Assembly: GCF_032335695.1 (NCBI RefSeq)
Contig: NZ_JACTOJ010000002.1
Span: 1 to 64,000, forward strand
Reading direction: 5' to 3'
Length of the DNA: 64,000 bases
Source of the DNA: JACTOJ01 sp032335695
GTDB taxonomy: Bacteria; Bacillota; Clostridia; Clostridiales; Clostridiaceae
Position 1 is the first letter of the stretch. Every line of letters starts with the position of its first letter. Position numbers and translations under genes: made by a program. The notes beneath the pieces were generated by a model that was not told where the DNA came from, searched no databases, and saw only the letters and a list, made by a program, of their open reading frames with translations. Positions 51,548 to 60,747 of this stretch are shown piece by piece.

Positions 51548-51870
51548 TATATCGCCTCCAAGTCGATTACTTTAACAGCCCATAGTTTAATAGCTACAAT
51601 TCTATAATCTGGCATACTATCAGGAGATACATAAACACATATACCATCATTTTCTTTTAGCTCTACATTTCCGTCATATCTCATGGTAAGCATATACTTT
51701 AATTTCTCTCCATATATTTCTGCTTCTATTTTTCCACCTGCAGGTTGAATTGTAGCTCTTATTTTCTGAGAAGTAGTTTCATAATCTGTATACTTAACTT
51801 TTTCAGCATCCTCTTTTATCACAGCTCTCTTAAGATACAAGTCCTTCTTATCTCTTTCTCTAAGCCGCAT
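51547..51870 (-). CDS. Phage head closure / adaptor protein
   Basis: 107 aa. Beta-barrel-type head closure protein pattern with QKIRATIQPAGGKIEAEIYGEK and YVSPDSMPDYRIVAIKLW. Located between the connector and gp10-like genes. Confidence 0.78.
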   Translation of the reverse strand: MRLRERDKKDLYLKRAVIKEDAEKVKYTDYETTSQKIRATIQPAGGKIEAEIYGEKLKYMLTMRYDGNVELKENDGICVYVSPDSMPDYRIVAIKLWAVKVIDLEAI

Positions 51871-51874
51871 AAAA

Positions 51875-52174
51875 TCACCTCTGTAATTTCCTAAAGCTCT
51901 TTATTCTCTTTAATATGCTGTCAGGTATGCCTTCAAAAGTTCTATTTATACCGCCTTCATTATGAGCACTTTCTCCTTCTATGCCCAGCTTATTAAAGAA
52001 TATTATAGCTATTTCAACTTGTGCTGAAAGAAGACCGTCTGGAATAGCATCTTGATGAATTGCACCTAAAATATATTCCTTGGCATCATCCAAATATATT
52101 TGCAGCAGATTATCCTGAGAAGTATCTTCTAAGCTATAACCTAATTTTATTTTTACTTTTGATAACTGATCCAT
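51875..52174 (-). CDS. Head-tail connector protein (gp6-like)
   Basis: 99 aa, helical: DNLLQIYLDDAKEYILGAI ... PDGLLSAQVEIAIIFFNKLG ... SILKRIKSFRKL, as in Gp6/YqbG-type connectors that bind the portal. Confidence 0.85.
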   Translation of the reverse strand: MDQLSKVKIKLGYSLEDTSQDNLLQIYLDDAKEYILGAIHQDAIPDGLLSAQVEIAIIFFNKLGIEGESAHNEGGINRTFEGIPDSILKRIKSFRKLQR

Positions 52175-52182
52175 AGTAGAAA

Positions 52183-53154
52183 CTATATCTTATGCTTAAA
52201 TGCAACTATTCTTATTTGCTTAGCATCATATACTCTTTCCCAGTTTGCTGCTGCAGTTAGTTCAGTTCTTGAAGGGCCCTCCGTTTTTGCCACATCTGCA
52301 TTGGTGAACTTTACTCCTCTTGGATGAATGATGTACTGCTTTCTATTGATAAGATAATCAACTCCTGAACCTTTCTTCTTATCTCTATCAGTTTCAGTAG
52401 GTACAAATCCAACAGGATTACCATTACCAAGAGCAAAGGCTCCTTGCCCAAACAAATAAGTTGTATATATTCCGTTAGTTGTATCTACTGGGCATCCATC
52501 ATCAACGATAACTCTCTTATCCTGGTATACATCAAAGTCAGCACTATCAGAAGGTCTTATTGTTTCTATTAAGTTTTGCTTTTTCAATGCAGATTTAGTT
52601 GCACTGTGCATCATAATACCTGTCAATATTTGCTGTGCATCCCCTAGAAGCTGTTGAGCATCTACAAATGCACTTGTGGACCATTTAGCAGCATTTCCAG
52701 TCAGGCTAGATATATCTGATAAATTAGTTGACATAGAAGCCGCTGCAAATATTCCACTTAATATTGATACAAGCTCCTTCTGCATATCTCTATTCCAAAA
52801 TCCAGCGACTAAACCTCCTATTGCTGCCATAGGATCACTTCCTGCCAGAGCTGCAGATAAATCTGTAGCGCTCCACATTTTTGCCCTTCTTAATATTGCT
52901 GCTACATCCTTATTTGAAGTTATCTTATCTGCTTCCAAGTCTTCATCTTCAATTATCTGCTCTGACTCTCCAGATAAGTCCTCAAAGAAAGGCATATTTA
53001 TTAATGGAGCAGCTTGAGAAGCTAATGAGTCAAACTCTGAGTTATTAACAATTATTCCACTCTGAACCAAAGCGGAAAGCTCCATTGTTCTGTTAATTAC
53101 ATAAGGGTTAAATAGTTCTGGTACTATTATGTCTGATAATTTTGTTCCTGCCAT
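52183..53154 (-). CDS. Major capsid protein
   Basis: 323 aa. It opens TKLSDIIVPELFNPYVINRT and has the coat-protein blocks PLINMPFFEDLSGESEQI, AAILRRAKMWSATDLSAAL and VDDGCPVDTTNGIYTTYLFGQGAFALGNG, found in coat proteins of clostridial siphophages. HK97-fold expected. It follows the scaffold gene. Confidence 0.88.
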   Translation of the reverse strand: MAGTKLSDIIVPELFNPYVINRTMELSALVQSGIIVNNSEFDSLASQAAPLINMPFFEDLSGESEQIIEDEDLEADKITSNKDVAAILRRAKMWSATDLSAALAGSDPMAAIGGLVAGFWNRDMQKELVSILSGIFAAASMSTNLSDISSLTGNAAKWSTSAFVDAQQLLGDAQQILTGIMMHSATKSALKKQNLIETIRPSDSADFDVYQDKRVIVDDGCPVDTTNGIYTTYLFGQGAFALGNGNPVGFVPTETDRDKKKGSGVDYLINRKQYIIHPRGVKFTNADVAKTEGPSRTELTAAANWERVYDAKQIRIVAFKHKI

Positions 53155-53169
53155 TTTTTATACATCTCC

Positions 53170-53790
53170 TCACATTGTTGTTATTCCAGCTTGGTGCATT
53201 AAGCTCTTTGCCAACTCTGGATTTTCTTTAAATATTTTTCCTTGCTGTGTTAAGTTAAAGCTTTCTTTTTTCCATGGATTAAGTGTGGATTGGCTTCCAC
53301 CAGTATTATTAGGCTCTCTTCCTGATAAAGGCTGTTCAAATAAATCCTTATACCCATCTTTGATAGTACTTAGCTGCTCATCTAATCCCTCTATGGATCC
53401 ATCATCTTTTACTTTCAGCTTTTCTCTATCAAATTTAGACATAAGCAAATCATCATATTTAGCCTTACTGTCCTTCAATCTCAGTCTTATAGCATTGTCT
53501 AAAGTAATATTCTTTAGCTTATCCTCATACTCTGCCTTAGCTTTCTTATTAGTCTCCTGGAGCTCTAATATTTGCTTTGATAAGTCTTCATTACCTTTGG
53601 CTTTCTCTCCTAAATCCTTTAGCTGCTTATCCCTATCAGCTATCTGTGTTTTTAAGTCCTTAAGCTGATTATTAACTTCGTCAAAACGTTCCTTAGGAAT
53701 ATAATTAGTGTCCTGAGTATCAGCCATTATAGCAGTCATTAGCTCAGCACCCGCACCATGTTTTTCTAAAAGCTTTTTTAACCATTCCAT
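53170..53790 (-). CDS. Phage scaffold protein (GP20-like)
   Basis: 206 aa. Long central coiled coil (about residues 30-120, QLKDLKTQIADRDKQLKDLG and on) and a C-terminal part ending NPELAKSLMHQAGI, typical of GP20-type scaffolds. The start is ATG 53790, 10 nt after GGAGGG. It directs capsid assembly before packaging. Confidence 0.85.
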   Translation of the reverse strand: MEWLKKLLEKHGAGAELMTAIMADTQDTNYIPKERFDEVNNQLKDLKTQIADRDKQLKDLGEKAKGNEDLSKQILELQETNKKAKAEYEDKLKNITLDNAIRLRLKDSKAKYDDLLMSKFDREKLKVKDDGSIEGLDEQLSTIKDGYKDLFEQPLSGREPNNTGGSQSTLNPWKKESFNLTQQGKIFKENPELAKSLMHQAGITTM

Positions 53791-53901
53791 TCTTATAAAT
53801 CCCTCCATTTTCATTTTTTTACGTGGGTATGACCACGAATAGAGTTGTAATCTTTATTCTTTAACGCCTACAAGTAATTACCGTAAAAAGGCGAAAATAA
53901 A

Positions 53902-53921
53902 AAGCCTTATTTCTAAGGCTT
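53902..53921 (-). terminator. Terminator upstream of scaffold gene
   Basis: AAGCCTTA / TAAGGCTT stem, 4-nt loop, then TTTTTATTTT on the minus strand. It separates the packaging/portal genes from the capsid genes. Confidence 0.75.
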
Positions 53922-53928
53922 AAAATAT

Positions 53929-53957
53929 TTGTCTAATCCTTTCTAACATGGTAAAAT
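53929..53957 (+). promoter_or_regulatory. Promoter of KTSC gene
   Basis: TTGTCT (53929-53934), a 17-bp spacer, then TAAAAT (53952-53957). It is plus strand, against all late genes. Confidence 0.65.
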
Positions 53958-53979
53958 TTTGTTGAAAGGAGGTGCATTT

Positions 53980-54189
53980 ATGAATATGATTCCTGTTTCA
54001 TCAAGTAACCTTGTGTCAGTCGGTTACGATCAATCTTCTAGAACTTTAAGAATTCAATTTTATTCTGGATTATATGACTACTATAATGTTCCCGAAAACA
54101 TATATAACGGTCTTTTATCAGCATCCTCTAAAGGTCAATATCACCATACATTCATTAAGAATTCTTACAGCTATAAAAAGATAGGTTAA
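53980..54189 (+). CDS. KTSC-domain protein
   Basis: 69 aa. The KTSC pattern is clear: PVSSSNLVSVGYDQSSRTL, QFYSGLYDYYNVPENIYNGLL and KGQYHHTFIKNSY. These small domains often bind nucleic acids or accompany phage replication and tRNA enzymes; the role is unknown here. The start ATG 53980 is 5 nt after AAAGGAGGTG. It is the only plus-strand gene in the prophage segment and has its own promoter. Confidence 0.85.
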   Translation: MNMIPVSSSNLVSVGYDQSSRTLRIQFYSGLYDYYNVPENIYNGLLSASSKGQYHHTFIKNSYSYKKIG

Positions 54190-54329
54190 TCTATAACGAC
54201 TAAAGCTATAGCAGGACCACATAATGATATATTAGTATCAGTATGTGGTTCCACTATTCTAGCTTCTACTCCTTCTCTTTTCTTTAGTTCCTCAACCAAT
54301 TCTTTAGTGCCTATTTCTGATAATTTCAA
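54186..54329 (-). CDS. BC1881-family small phage protein
   Basis: 47 aa. LSEIGTKELVEELKKREGVE, then a short linker and GPAIALVVID, the pattern of the BC1881 family of Firmicute phages. TTG start 6 nt after GGGGTG (a GTG at 54338 is the alternative). The stop overlaps the stop of the convergent KTSC gene by 2 nt. Function unknown. Confidence 0.75.
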   Translation of the reverse strand: MKLSEIGTKELVEELKKREGVEARIVEPHTDTNISLCGPAIALVVID

Positions 54330-54351
54330 TTTTTTCACCCCGCTTTCTTAT

Positions 54352-54729
54352 TTATATTTCAATTTGATTTTTCACTGACCTTTTCTGGACTCTGTTTATC
54401 CCCTCTATAATTGCCTTTATTTCTTCATCTGAATATTCTTTTTTATTTTTACCAATGATATTGCTGATTGCTTGAACTATTCCTCTATCAAAACCTAACG
54501 GAATCACCATTTCTTCTGATTCTTGCACATACTCTATTTCTGGAAATAATATTCCTAAATCTACACCTACAGAATGTATGCCTTTCTCAAATTTATCTTG
54601 GATGTTGAAGCTAACTAGAGAGTTTATTTTAGCGCCATTCACATATATGGCTTCTCCTCCATTTTTTAATCTGACTATTTTTACTTTGTCTTTTTCTATT
54701 TTAATCCCTTCTTTCTTAGTTTTAGACAT
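54352..54729 (-). CDS. Unknown phage protein
   Basis: 125 aa, not recognised. Basic N-terminus, a beta-rich middle (KIVRLKNGGEAIYVNGAKI, SVGVDLGILFPEIEYVQE) and a helical end (DEEIKAIIEGINRVQKRS). It lies between the small Cys-rich protein and the BC1881 gene. Confidence 0.65.
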   Translation of the reverse strand: MSKTKKEGIKIEKDKVKIVRLKNGGEAIYVNGAKINSLVSFNIQDKFEKGIHSVGVDLGILFPEIEYVQESEEMVIPLGFDRGIVQAISNIIGKNKKEYSDEEIKAIIEGINRVQKRSVKNQIEI

Positions 54730-54735
54730 AATAAA

Positions 54736-54766
54736 AGCACCTACTATTTTTTATTTAGTAAGTGCT
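54736..54766 (-). terminator. Terminator-like hairpin
   Basis: AGCACCTACTA / TAGTAAGTGCT stem with one mismatch, then TTTTATTATG on the minus strand. It sits between the small Cys-rich gene and the next gene. Confidence 0.65.
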
Positions 54767-54768
54767 AA

Positions 54769-54933
54769 TTAATTATTATGATATTCACAGTCATTACAAA
54801 TCTTGCGCCATTCAGTAACCTTTTTTATGTCACCAGGAAGAATAGTTTCTTTTATGCAGCCTTCACTGACATCCACAATTACCACGCATTGACCTTCATC
54901 AATTTCTTTGTTTAGAATAGGGCACTTAATCAT
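54769..54933 (-). CDS. Small cysteine-rich phage protein
   Basis: 54 aa: MIKCPILNKEIDEGQCVVIV, DVSEGCIKETI, then KICNDCEYHNN. Four to five Cys residues in an order that could bind zinc (C4, C16, C46, C49). The ATG follows the stop of the head-morphogenesis gene directly, with GGAGG 11 nt upstream inside that gene. Not seen as a known family by me. Confidence 0.65.
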   Translation of the reverse strand: MIKCPILNKEIDEGQCVVIVDVSEGCIKETILPGDIKKVTEWRKICNDCEYHNN

Positions 54934-56487
54934 TTACTTAGTCGCCTCCAAAATCTTTTTAAATTTTTCGTCATACTCTTCACTTTTATAAGCAGTACTT
55001 ATAATTTTATCTTTTAAGTTTACAACGCTGCAGCCTTTCTCAGATACATATACAATTACTTGACCTTTCCATCTACTATAGGCAACAACAGCATTATTTA
55101 TATAATCCTGTGCCATATCTTTGGTTACATTATGATTTCTTTCTGAATTAATATGCATATCAGCAAATTTATAATTTTTTAAATCAATTCTGTCAATATC
55201 TTTTATAACCTCACCCTTAATGTTGAGGTCAGCAGAATCTTTCACAATTTTATTAAATTTGTTAGTCCTCAAATAGCTGCTTTTTAATGCTTTCCACTCT
55301 TTACTATTATTATACTTCAATTCCTGGAAAGCTTCTAGTGTTTCAGGAGCTTCTTTCTTTAAAAGCCTTTGATATTCTTTAAATTGACTTTTATCTGAAC
55401 TTTTATTTAATACCTTCTTTTTCATTATGTCAGCTTGGTCTTGACCATACTTATCTATAACATAGGTTTTATACCATTCATTATAGCTCATATTAGCAGG
55501 TACTAAATAAGCTTTGCCAGTCTTAGGATCTTTAGCTCTCCTCTTAAGGTTTTCCAATTCTTTTTCATCCAGGAATACAATGGTTGTACTTCTACACCAT
55601 GGATGCAGTGGTGGAAGGTTCTTTCCTGCTACTCCATCCTTTACATTATATATCTTTCCATCATGTTCTCTACATATTTCAGAAGTTCTACTATCAAGTG
55701 TGGCCACAAATATATATTTTTCTATTTGAGCTGCCTTATAGCTTTCCATCTCTGCTGCATTAGCCATATAAGTGGTTTCTGTTCTAATAAGCCTATTAGC
55801 TGCCATTTTGCCCATTTCGCTTAAATCTTCAATTTCAGAAGCCATCCTCTTAGTGGATTTACCACTCATCACACCTGCAGTAATTACTTCCGTTAGCTTA
55901 TCAGCAAGAACTTGAGTGTTTTTCCATACTCTACTGGAGAACAGTTCACCACTCCATGGATTTTGTAATATGGCTTGTATGGCTTTTGATGGAAGCTGAG
56001 CTATATTAAATCCTATACCTAATCCCTTTTGAAGATCATAAGAATGTTGATAATAAGCATTATTTATTGTATCAATATACCCTGAAGTACTTTGTTTTAT
56101 TTCTGTTTCAGCTAATTCCTTACTTTCTATGAATATACTTTCCTTAAGAGCTTGGAGTCTAGTGATACGAGCCTTATATGCCATAGCATTAATCCTGCTC
56201 AATAGATACTTTTTTAAGTCTATATCCTGAATAGCACTAACAGTAAACTTCAATGCCTCTATTTCTTTTTTGTCTATATAGCTATTTAATATCTGCTTTG
56301 CCTCAGTAGGCGATAGATTACCATCAATAGAGAACTTATCATATATCTTTTTTATCTCAGTATTTATATAAGAAATAGCTTTATCGTATGCTCTATTAAT
56401 TGTATTGACCACGGTATCATTATCTTTATGATACGTAGCCATCCTCGCATCTGCCCTTCCTTGCCAATACTTATTATTTTTAGCCAT
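54934..56487 (-). CDS. Phage head morphogenesis protein with C-terminal extra domain
   Basis: 517 aa. Minor head protein of the SPP1 gp7 / Mu F type: a helical N-terminal part, then ATLDSRTSEICREHDGKIY and LPPLHPWCRSTTIV with conserved Cys/His near residues 270-320. The last 75 residues (HINSERNHNVTKDMAQDYI, VIVYVSEKGCSVVNLKDKII, TAYKSEEYDEKF) look like a separate BECR/PBECR-type nuclease or toxin domain, as known for some head-morphogenesis proteins; this is inference. It overlaps the portal gene start region by 8 bp. Confidence 0.85.
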   Translation of the reverse strand: MAKNNKYWQGRADARMATYHKDNDTVVNTINRAYDKAISYINTEIKKIYDKFSIDGNLSPTEAKQILNSYIDKKEIEALKFTVSAIQDIDLKKYLLSRINAMAYKARITRLQALKESIFIESKELAETEIKQSTSGYIDTINNAYYQHSYDLQKGLGIGFNIAQLPSKAIQAILQNPWSGELFSSRVWKNTQVLADKLTEVITAGVMSGKSTKRMASEIEDLSEMGKMAANRLIRTETTYMANAAEMESYKAAQIEKYIFVATLDSRTSEICREHDGKIYNVKDGVAGKNLPPLHPWCRSTTIVFLDEKELENLKRRAKDPKTGKAYLVPANMSYNEWYKTYVIDKYGQDQADIMKKKVLNKSSDKSQFKEYQRLLKKEAPETLEAFQELKYNNSKEWKALKSSYLRTNKFNKIVKDSADLNIKGEVIKDIDRIDLKNYKFADMHINSERNHNVTKDMAQDYINNAVVAYSRWKGQVIVYVSEKGCSVVNLKDKIISTAYKSEEYDEKFKKILEATK

Positions 56488-57934
56488 CTACATTCTCTGG
56501 AGCATTATTTGAATTTGTATTTGTATCAGTATTCATTGGCATCTGAAAGGCTGCTTGATTCTGTTGAATTTTCTTTTTCTGCTCCTGATCTAGCTGCTTT
56601 AATTCCTTGTCAACATCCTTTACCCATGGATGATTTGCAACTATAGTCCTGCTGGATATAATACCTTCTGAGGTACTGCAATTATTTATAGTATCATTTT
56701 CATTTATCACTATGTCCCTGCTAAATACGATATCTAAATCAGAATTAGAGTAATTTCCTTGGCTAGTATCGGAAAGATATATGTTCACAAAATACAATAA
56801 CTGATTCCATGCTCTTTTAAATTCCAGTTCAAGTTTATTACATTTTAAATCAAGTCCTGAATATAAGAATTTTAAAGCAACTCCAGAAGGAGATGATCCT
56901 ATCTTATCTAAATCCTTAGTCACTGACTGTCCAAACTCATTTATATCTCTTTTAGTCTGCTCTATATGAAGCTTAGCGGCATCAATGTTTATATCAGGAG
57001 TTAATGTATCCACTCCTCCATCATCATCAATCTTTATTGCCCTATAGTAATTCAAATCCCTTAAGAACTCTGCTAGATCTTGACCTCCATAATTCTTTAA
57101 TACTGTTATATAGTTCTTACATTCTTCTAATATGTTAGATATATCTGAACGTCTAAGATCATAATCGTCTATCAAAGTTTTTACATACTTTAGGTCTGGA
57201 ATTTCTGAAGGATTATTTTTAAATGCTATGAATGGTACCTTCCCCCAGCTTTTACCTTCTTCACCTTGTTTATAATGCGGAACTGGACCACCTTCTGGCT
57301 CTGCTGCAATATCATAAATAAGCTCATTTCCATCTAGAACATAGTATGACACTGAATCAGAGGTATAGTATTCTACCTTTGTTACCTCAGTTCTTATTCT
57401 GCCTTGGTATACTATTTGAATATAGTATCTTATCATGGCTTGAAGGTCTTTATGACTGTTATCTGTCCATATAGGTACGCATTGCTCTGTAGGTATCTGC
57501 ATATAAGCAAATTTCCCATCACTATTAATATATACATACCACCAGGAAAGACCTTTATTAGATGCCTCGGTACCTGTATTGGATAAATCGTACTGCAAGT
57601 CTTTTCCCAGTGCGGCTTTAACCTTATCAATGTAATTAGTGTCTTCTCCATCCAGTGAAAAAGGCTTTGATAATAGGTATGCTACTTTTTCGTCAACTAG
57701 ATTTTTCATAAATGCATGAACTAATTTATTGTTTGCCTTGCTTTCATCCACCTCCACGGTATTATCATCTGTGGGTACTAAAATCTGCCTTTGCAATATG
57801 TCATTTTCAGCTTCATAGTATTTTTGTCCATCCAGCATCAATTGTCTTTTAGGACTTACATTAAATTCTTCAATATCCAATAGAATTATTTCTTCATCAC
57901 TGAGCTGATTTATACTACTATTAAAATTAAACAA
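56480..57934 (-). CDS. Portal protein (SPP1 gp6-like)
   Basis: 484 aa. Family pattern: KYYEAENDILQRQI, NNKLVHAFMKNLVDEKVAYLL, GLSWWYVYINSDG, VPFIAFKNNPSEIPDLKYVK, and ISLKFLYSGLDLKCN-type stem region (SGVALKFLYSGLDLKCNKLE). It forms the dodecameric DNA entry ring. It lies directly behind the large terminase. Confidence 0.93.
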   Translation of the reverse strand: MFNFNSSINQLSDEEIILLDIEEFNVSPKRQLMLDGQKYYEAENDILQRQILVPTDDNTVEVDESKANNKLVHAFMKNLVDEKVAYLLSKPFSLDGEDTNYIDKVKAALGKDLQYDLSNTGTEASNKGLSWWYVYINSDGKFAYMQIPTEQCVPIWTDNSHKDLQAMIRYYIQIVYQGRIRTEVTKVEYYTSDSVSYYVLDGNELIYDIAAEPEGGPVPHYKQGEEGKSWGKVPFIAFKNNPSEIPDLKYVKTLIDDYDLRRSDISNILEECKNYITVLKNYGGQDLAEFLRDLNYYRAIKIDDDGGVDTLTPDINIDAAKLHIEQTKRDINEFGQSVTKDLDKIGSSPSGVALKFLYSGLDLKCNKLELEFKRAWNQLLYFVNIYLSDTSQGNYSNSDLDIVFSRDIVINENDTINNCSTSEGIISSRTIVANHPWVKDVDKELKQLDQEQKKKIQQNQAAFQMPMNTDTNTNSNNAPENVDG

Positions 57935-57945
57935 GTTCTCACCTC

Positions 57946-59211
57946 CTATTTAAGTACTGATAAGCTATTTGATTTATAAAGTACTGTGTTAATAAAATAT
58001 CTTAATGCATCCATAGCATGGTCCATTATTTTAATTGGTTTATCTTCTCCACGTTCTAGAGCTTTAGTATCCCAAACATAAGAAAAGAACTCCTTAAAGG
58101 TATTAATGCAGCAGTCATTAAATAAAATAAGTGCATCATTCAATGCACTGCCCACATTTCTTATCCCTTCCATAACATCATTCTTAGCTTGCTTTACCTT
58201 AAATTTAGCTTTCTTTTTTATTAAAGCTATAAATGAAGCTGCAGAAGGATCTATTATAATTGATTTTATCTTTCTGGATCCAATGAACTTCTCTAAGTCC
58301 TCATAGTATTCATTGTCGGTCTTTTGCTTTCCCTTATCTCGGCCAGAATAATAATATTCATTAACTAAATACCACTTGCCTTCGCATAGTCCCCATAATA
58401 AAAATACAGTAGCGTTCTGAGTACCATAATCACAGCTTACATAAAACTCTCTATATGCTCTTTGTATTGTCTGCACCTTATGTTTAATCTCGTCAAACAT
58501 ATCGTATATAATGCCTTCTGCCTGTACCCATAAGCCTAAGATGTACCTTTTAAAGAACACCCCTGAAAACATACGTCTAAATCTTTCCTTGACCTTTTCT
58601 GCAAGGCTTAAGTTATCATCCATTGTAAAGTGAAGATACAATATTTCTTTTTCTTTGGCTAAGTCTATAAATTCAGTCTTTACAAAGTGATATGGGCCTG
58701 CTGGATTGCAATTCATAAATATTTTAGCACCATCAACAGAACATCTACCTATCATCTGGTCAACAAAGTTTTGAGGAAATAAAGCAACCTCATCCGCAAG
58801 AGCTCCAGCTGCGGTTAACCCTTGCAGCCTATCCTGTGACTTTTCATTGTTAGCATCATACATATAATATGTATTGTCTCCAATGATGATATAATTCTCT
58901 GACCTGTTATATTCATATTTTATATTCCAAGCTGTAAGTATCTGCTGCAATGGGCCAATTAAATTCTTTTTAAGAGAACCTATAGTTTTTCCTGCAAGAA
59001 TAAAATTTTCCCCATTAAATCTCTTTAGAGACCATCTGATAAAGCTGCATATACAGGCTATTGTTTTACCTGATCTTATAGCACCATCAGCTATTACTAT
59101 ATCTTTATCCGCGAATGGCGAACCTTTTTCATGCCAGAATAAAAGTTTCTTTTGCTTCAAGGAAAATGGCTTAAATCTAAACCCTTTAATCTGTTTCTTT
59201 TTCTTCGCCAT
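57946..59211 (-). CDS. Large terminase subunit (PBSX-type)
   Basis: 421 aa. ATPase Walker A ADGAIRSGKTIA, Walker B-like ALADEVALFP, and a C-terminal nuclease with SCDYGTQNATVF and later acidic residues IIDPSAA and MDHAMDALRY. It packages DNA through the portal. The start ATG 59211 lies inside the end of the small terminase gene. Confidence 0.93.
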   Translation of the reverse strand: MAKKKKQIKGFRFKPFSLKQKKLLFWHEKGSPFADKDIVIADGAIRSGKTIACICSFIRWSLKRFNGENFILAGKTIGSLKKNLIGPLQQILTAWNIKYEYNRSENYIIIGDNTYYMYDANNEKSQDRLQGLTAAGALADEVALFPQNFVDQMIGRCSVDGAKIFMNCNPAGPYHFVKTEFIDLAKEKEILYLHFTMDDNLSLAEKVKERFRRMFSGVFFKRYILGLWVQAEGIIYDMFDEIKHKVQTIQRAYREFYVSCDYGTQNATVFLLWGLCEGKWYLVNEYYYSGRDKGKQKTDNEYYEDLEKFIGSRKIKSIIIDPSAASFIALIKKKAKFKVKQAKNDVMEGIRNVGSALNDALILFNDCCINTFKEFFSYVWDTKALERGEDKPIKIMDHAMDALRYFINTVLYKSNSLSVLK

Positions 59212-59995
59212 CTTCATCACCTTCAAACATTGCTTTTACTTCATCCTCGGTCATTGTAGTGGCCTTAATAAACTCATTAATGCCTTCCTTAGAGCTTTCA
59301 TCATTTGCACCCGAAGAATTATTAATATCAATTTTAAGCTTCTCAATTCTAAGCCTTTGCTCTTCAGTAGCAAGTCCTTTATTTAATAACCCATCATACT
59401 GCTTAATCATTCTTTCTAATGTTGCCATAGCTCTTGATTGAGCTTGAAGGAATGTAGCATGTTTGTCCCAAGCTGTTTGAAGTTCATATTCTTTCTCCCA
59501 ACTGTCAGAAGTATCACCATTAGATTCTTTTTCTCTTTTCAAAATATTAGTTAAATCTTCCTGATCCTTAACATGCATAATTCTCTGAGCTCTTATAATA
59601 GCCGCGTATTGGATATTGATATTTTCCCAAAGAATATCTAAAGGATCCTTCTTTTCTATTTCCTGAATAATATTAAAAGTATCTTCCGGAAGGTACTTAG
59701 AGAAAAAGCCATGTGTCTCAGCATTTTTATTTCCAGGCTGTGCAGCTCCTCCAGCATTACCTTTTGAATTTGAATTGCCTGGTTGACCTCCTCGTTTTCT
59801 TTTGGAACGTTCCGTATTTTCTTCTTGGAGCGTTCCATTCATTTTTATGTCCCACTGGTCTTTATTTTTCCATCCTCTGATAGTTCCCTCAGGTACTCCT
59901 AAAGAATCAGCTATAGCTTTTAAAACAATATTTCCATTAGCCTCAATGTACATTTGTTCAGCTTTTTCACGATTAGGACTTCTCACTCTAGCCAT
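59186..59995 (-). CDS. Small terminase subunit
   Basis: 269 aa. N-terminal helix-turn-helix (VLKAIADSLGVPEGTIRGWK), a GGQPGNSNSKGNAGG linker, then a long helical oligomerisation region. It recognises the packaging start and hands DNA to the large subunit, with which it overlaps by 26 bp. The Gly/Asn-rich linker is typical for clostridial and Bacillus phage terminases. Confidence 0.9.
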   Translation of the reverse strand: MARVRSPNREKAEQMYIEANGNIVLKAIADSLGVPEGTIRGWKNKDQWDIKMNGTLQEENTERSKRKRGGQPGNSNSKGNAGGAAQPGNKNAETHGFFSKYLPEDTFNIIQEIEKKDPLDILWENINIQYAAIIRAQRIMHVKDQEDLTNILKREKESNGDTSDSWEKEYELQTAWDKHATFLQAQSRAMATLERMIKQYDGLLNKGLATEEQRLRIEKLKIDINNSSGANDESSKEGINEFIKATTMTEDEVKAMFEGDEDGEEKETD

Positions 59996-60032
59996 TACCT
60001 AATACTCACCACCTCATTTAGAGTAAAATAAA

Positions 60033-60066
60033 AACATGTCGCTAAATCTTGTTTTTGCGACATGTT
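60033..60066 (-). terminator. Terminator of methyltransferase-nuclease cassette
   Basis: Perfect 10-bp stem AACATGTCGC / GCGACATGTT, then TTTTTATTTTAC on the minus strand. It stands between the cassette and the small terminase gene. The remainder of 60067-60245 shows nothing else. Confidence 0.85.
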
Positions 60067-60245
60067 CAAATATAGAAAAATGGCTCAACAGAGCCATTCC
60101 TTAAATCCACTAAATTATTTACTATTATTTATTCATTGAAAATATTATATCTATACACTTTTCAAGCATTTATGCCTAGCTTATTCATTTTTTATTCATC
60201 AACTTTATATTGGAGTCCGTTTTGAATTATTGCTTCTTTACTTAA

Positions 60246-60737
60246 TTAGTTCGATAAATTTATTATAGCTGATATTACGCTTTTAGTTCTTTTTGAGGTC
60301 AATATGACTTCTAATACTTTAATAAATTCCTCTTCATTATCTATGCTTAAAATCCTCTTTTGACCTAGAAACACCCACCCTGGATTTATTTGCCCTAATT
60401 TAATGCTAATTTCCTCAATCATACTTCCATCTAATTCAACATCAAGTGGATACGGCCCTAATTCATGCCTAATCTCTAGCAAAAGATAACTATAGTTTTT
60501 TAGATATTTTCCTTTTATGTAGAAATCATAAACAAACTTTATGGATTCCCTATTAAAAGAATTGATATCTTCAAAAGTAGATTTCTTATTAATTACATCT
60601 TCTTTTTTTGTATTTCTTTCAACAAATGCATAAACATAATCATCAGTTAAATTGGGAAGATATTCTGCTTGCTTTTCTAATATTTTATTAGGCATCAAAA
60701 AATCTTCTTTTTTAAATGATCCCCATAAATTATTCAT
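60246..60737 (-). CDS. Unknown protein of the EEP cassette
   Basis: 163 aa, not recognised, no membrane segment. Mixed helix/strand with an acidic middle (FNRESIKFVYDFYIKGKYLK, LLEIRHELGPYPLDVEL) and an end IDNEEEFIKVLEVILTSKRT. It begins 10 bp after the EEP nuclease gene ends and is followed by a terminator, so it is the last gene of a three-gene unit. Confidence 0.7.
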   Translation of the reverse strand: MNNLWGSFKKEDFLMPNKILEKQAEYLPNLTDDYVYAFVERNTKKEDVINKKSTFEDINSFNRESIKFVYDFYIKGKYLKNYSYLLLEIRHELGPYPLDVELDGSMIEEISIKLGQINPGWVFLGQKRILSIDNEEEFIKVLEVILTSKRTKSVISAIINLSN

Positions 60738-60747
60738 AAATTCACTC

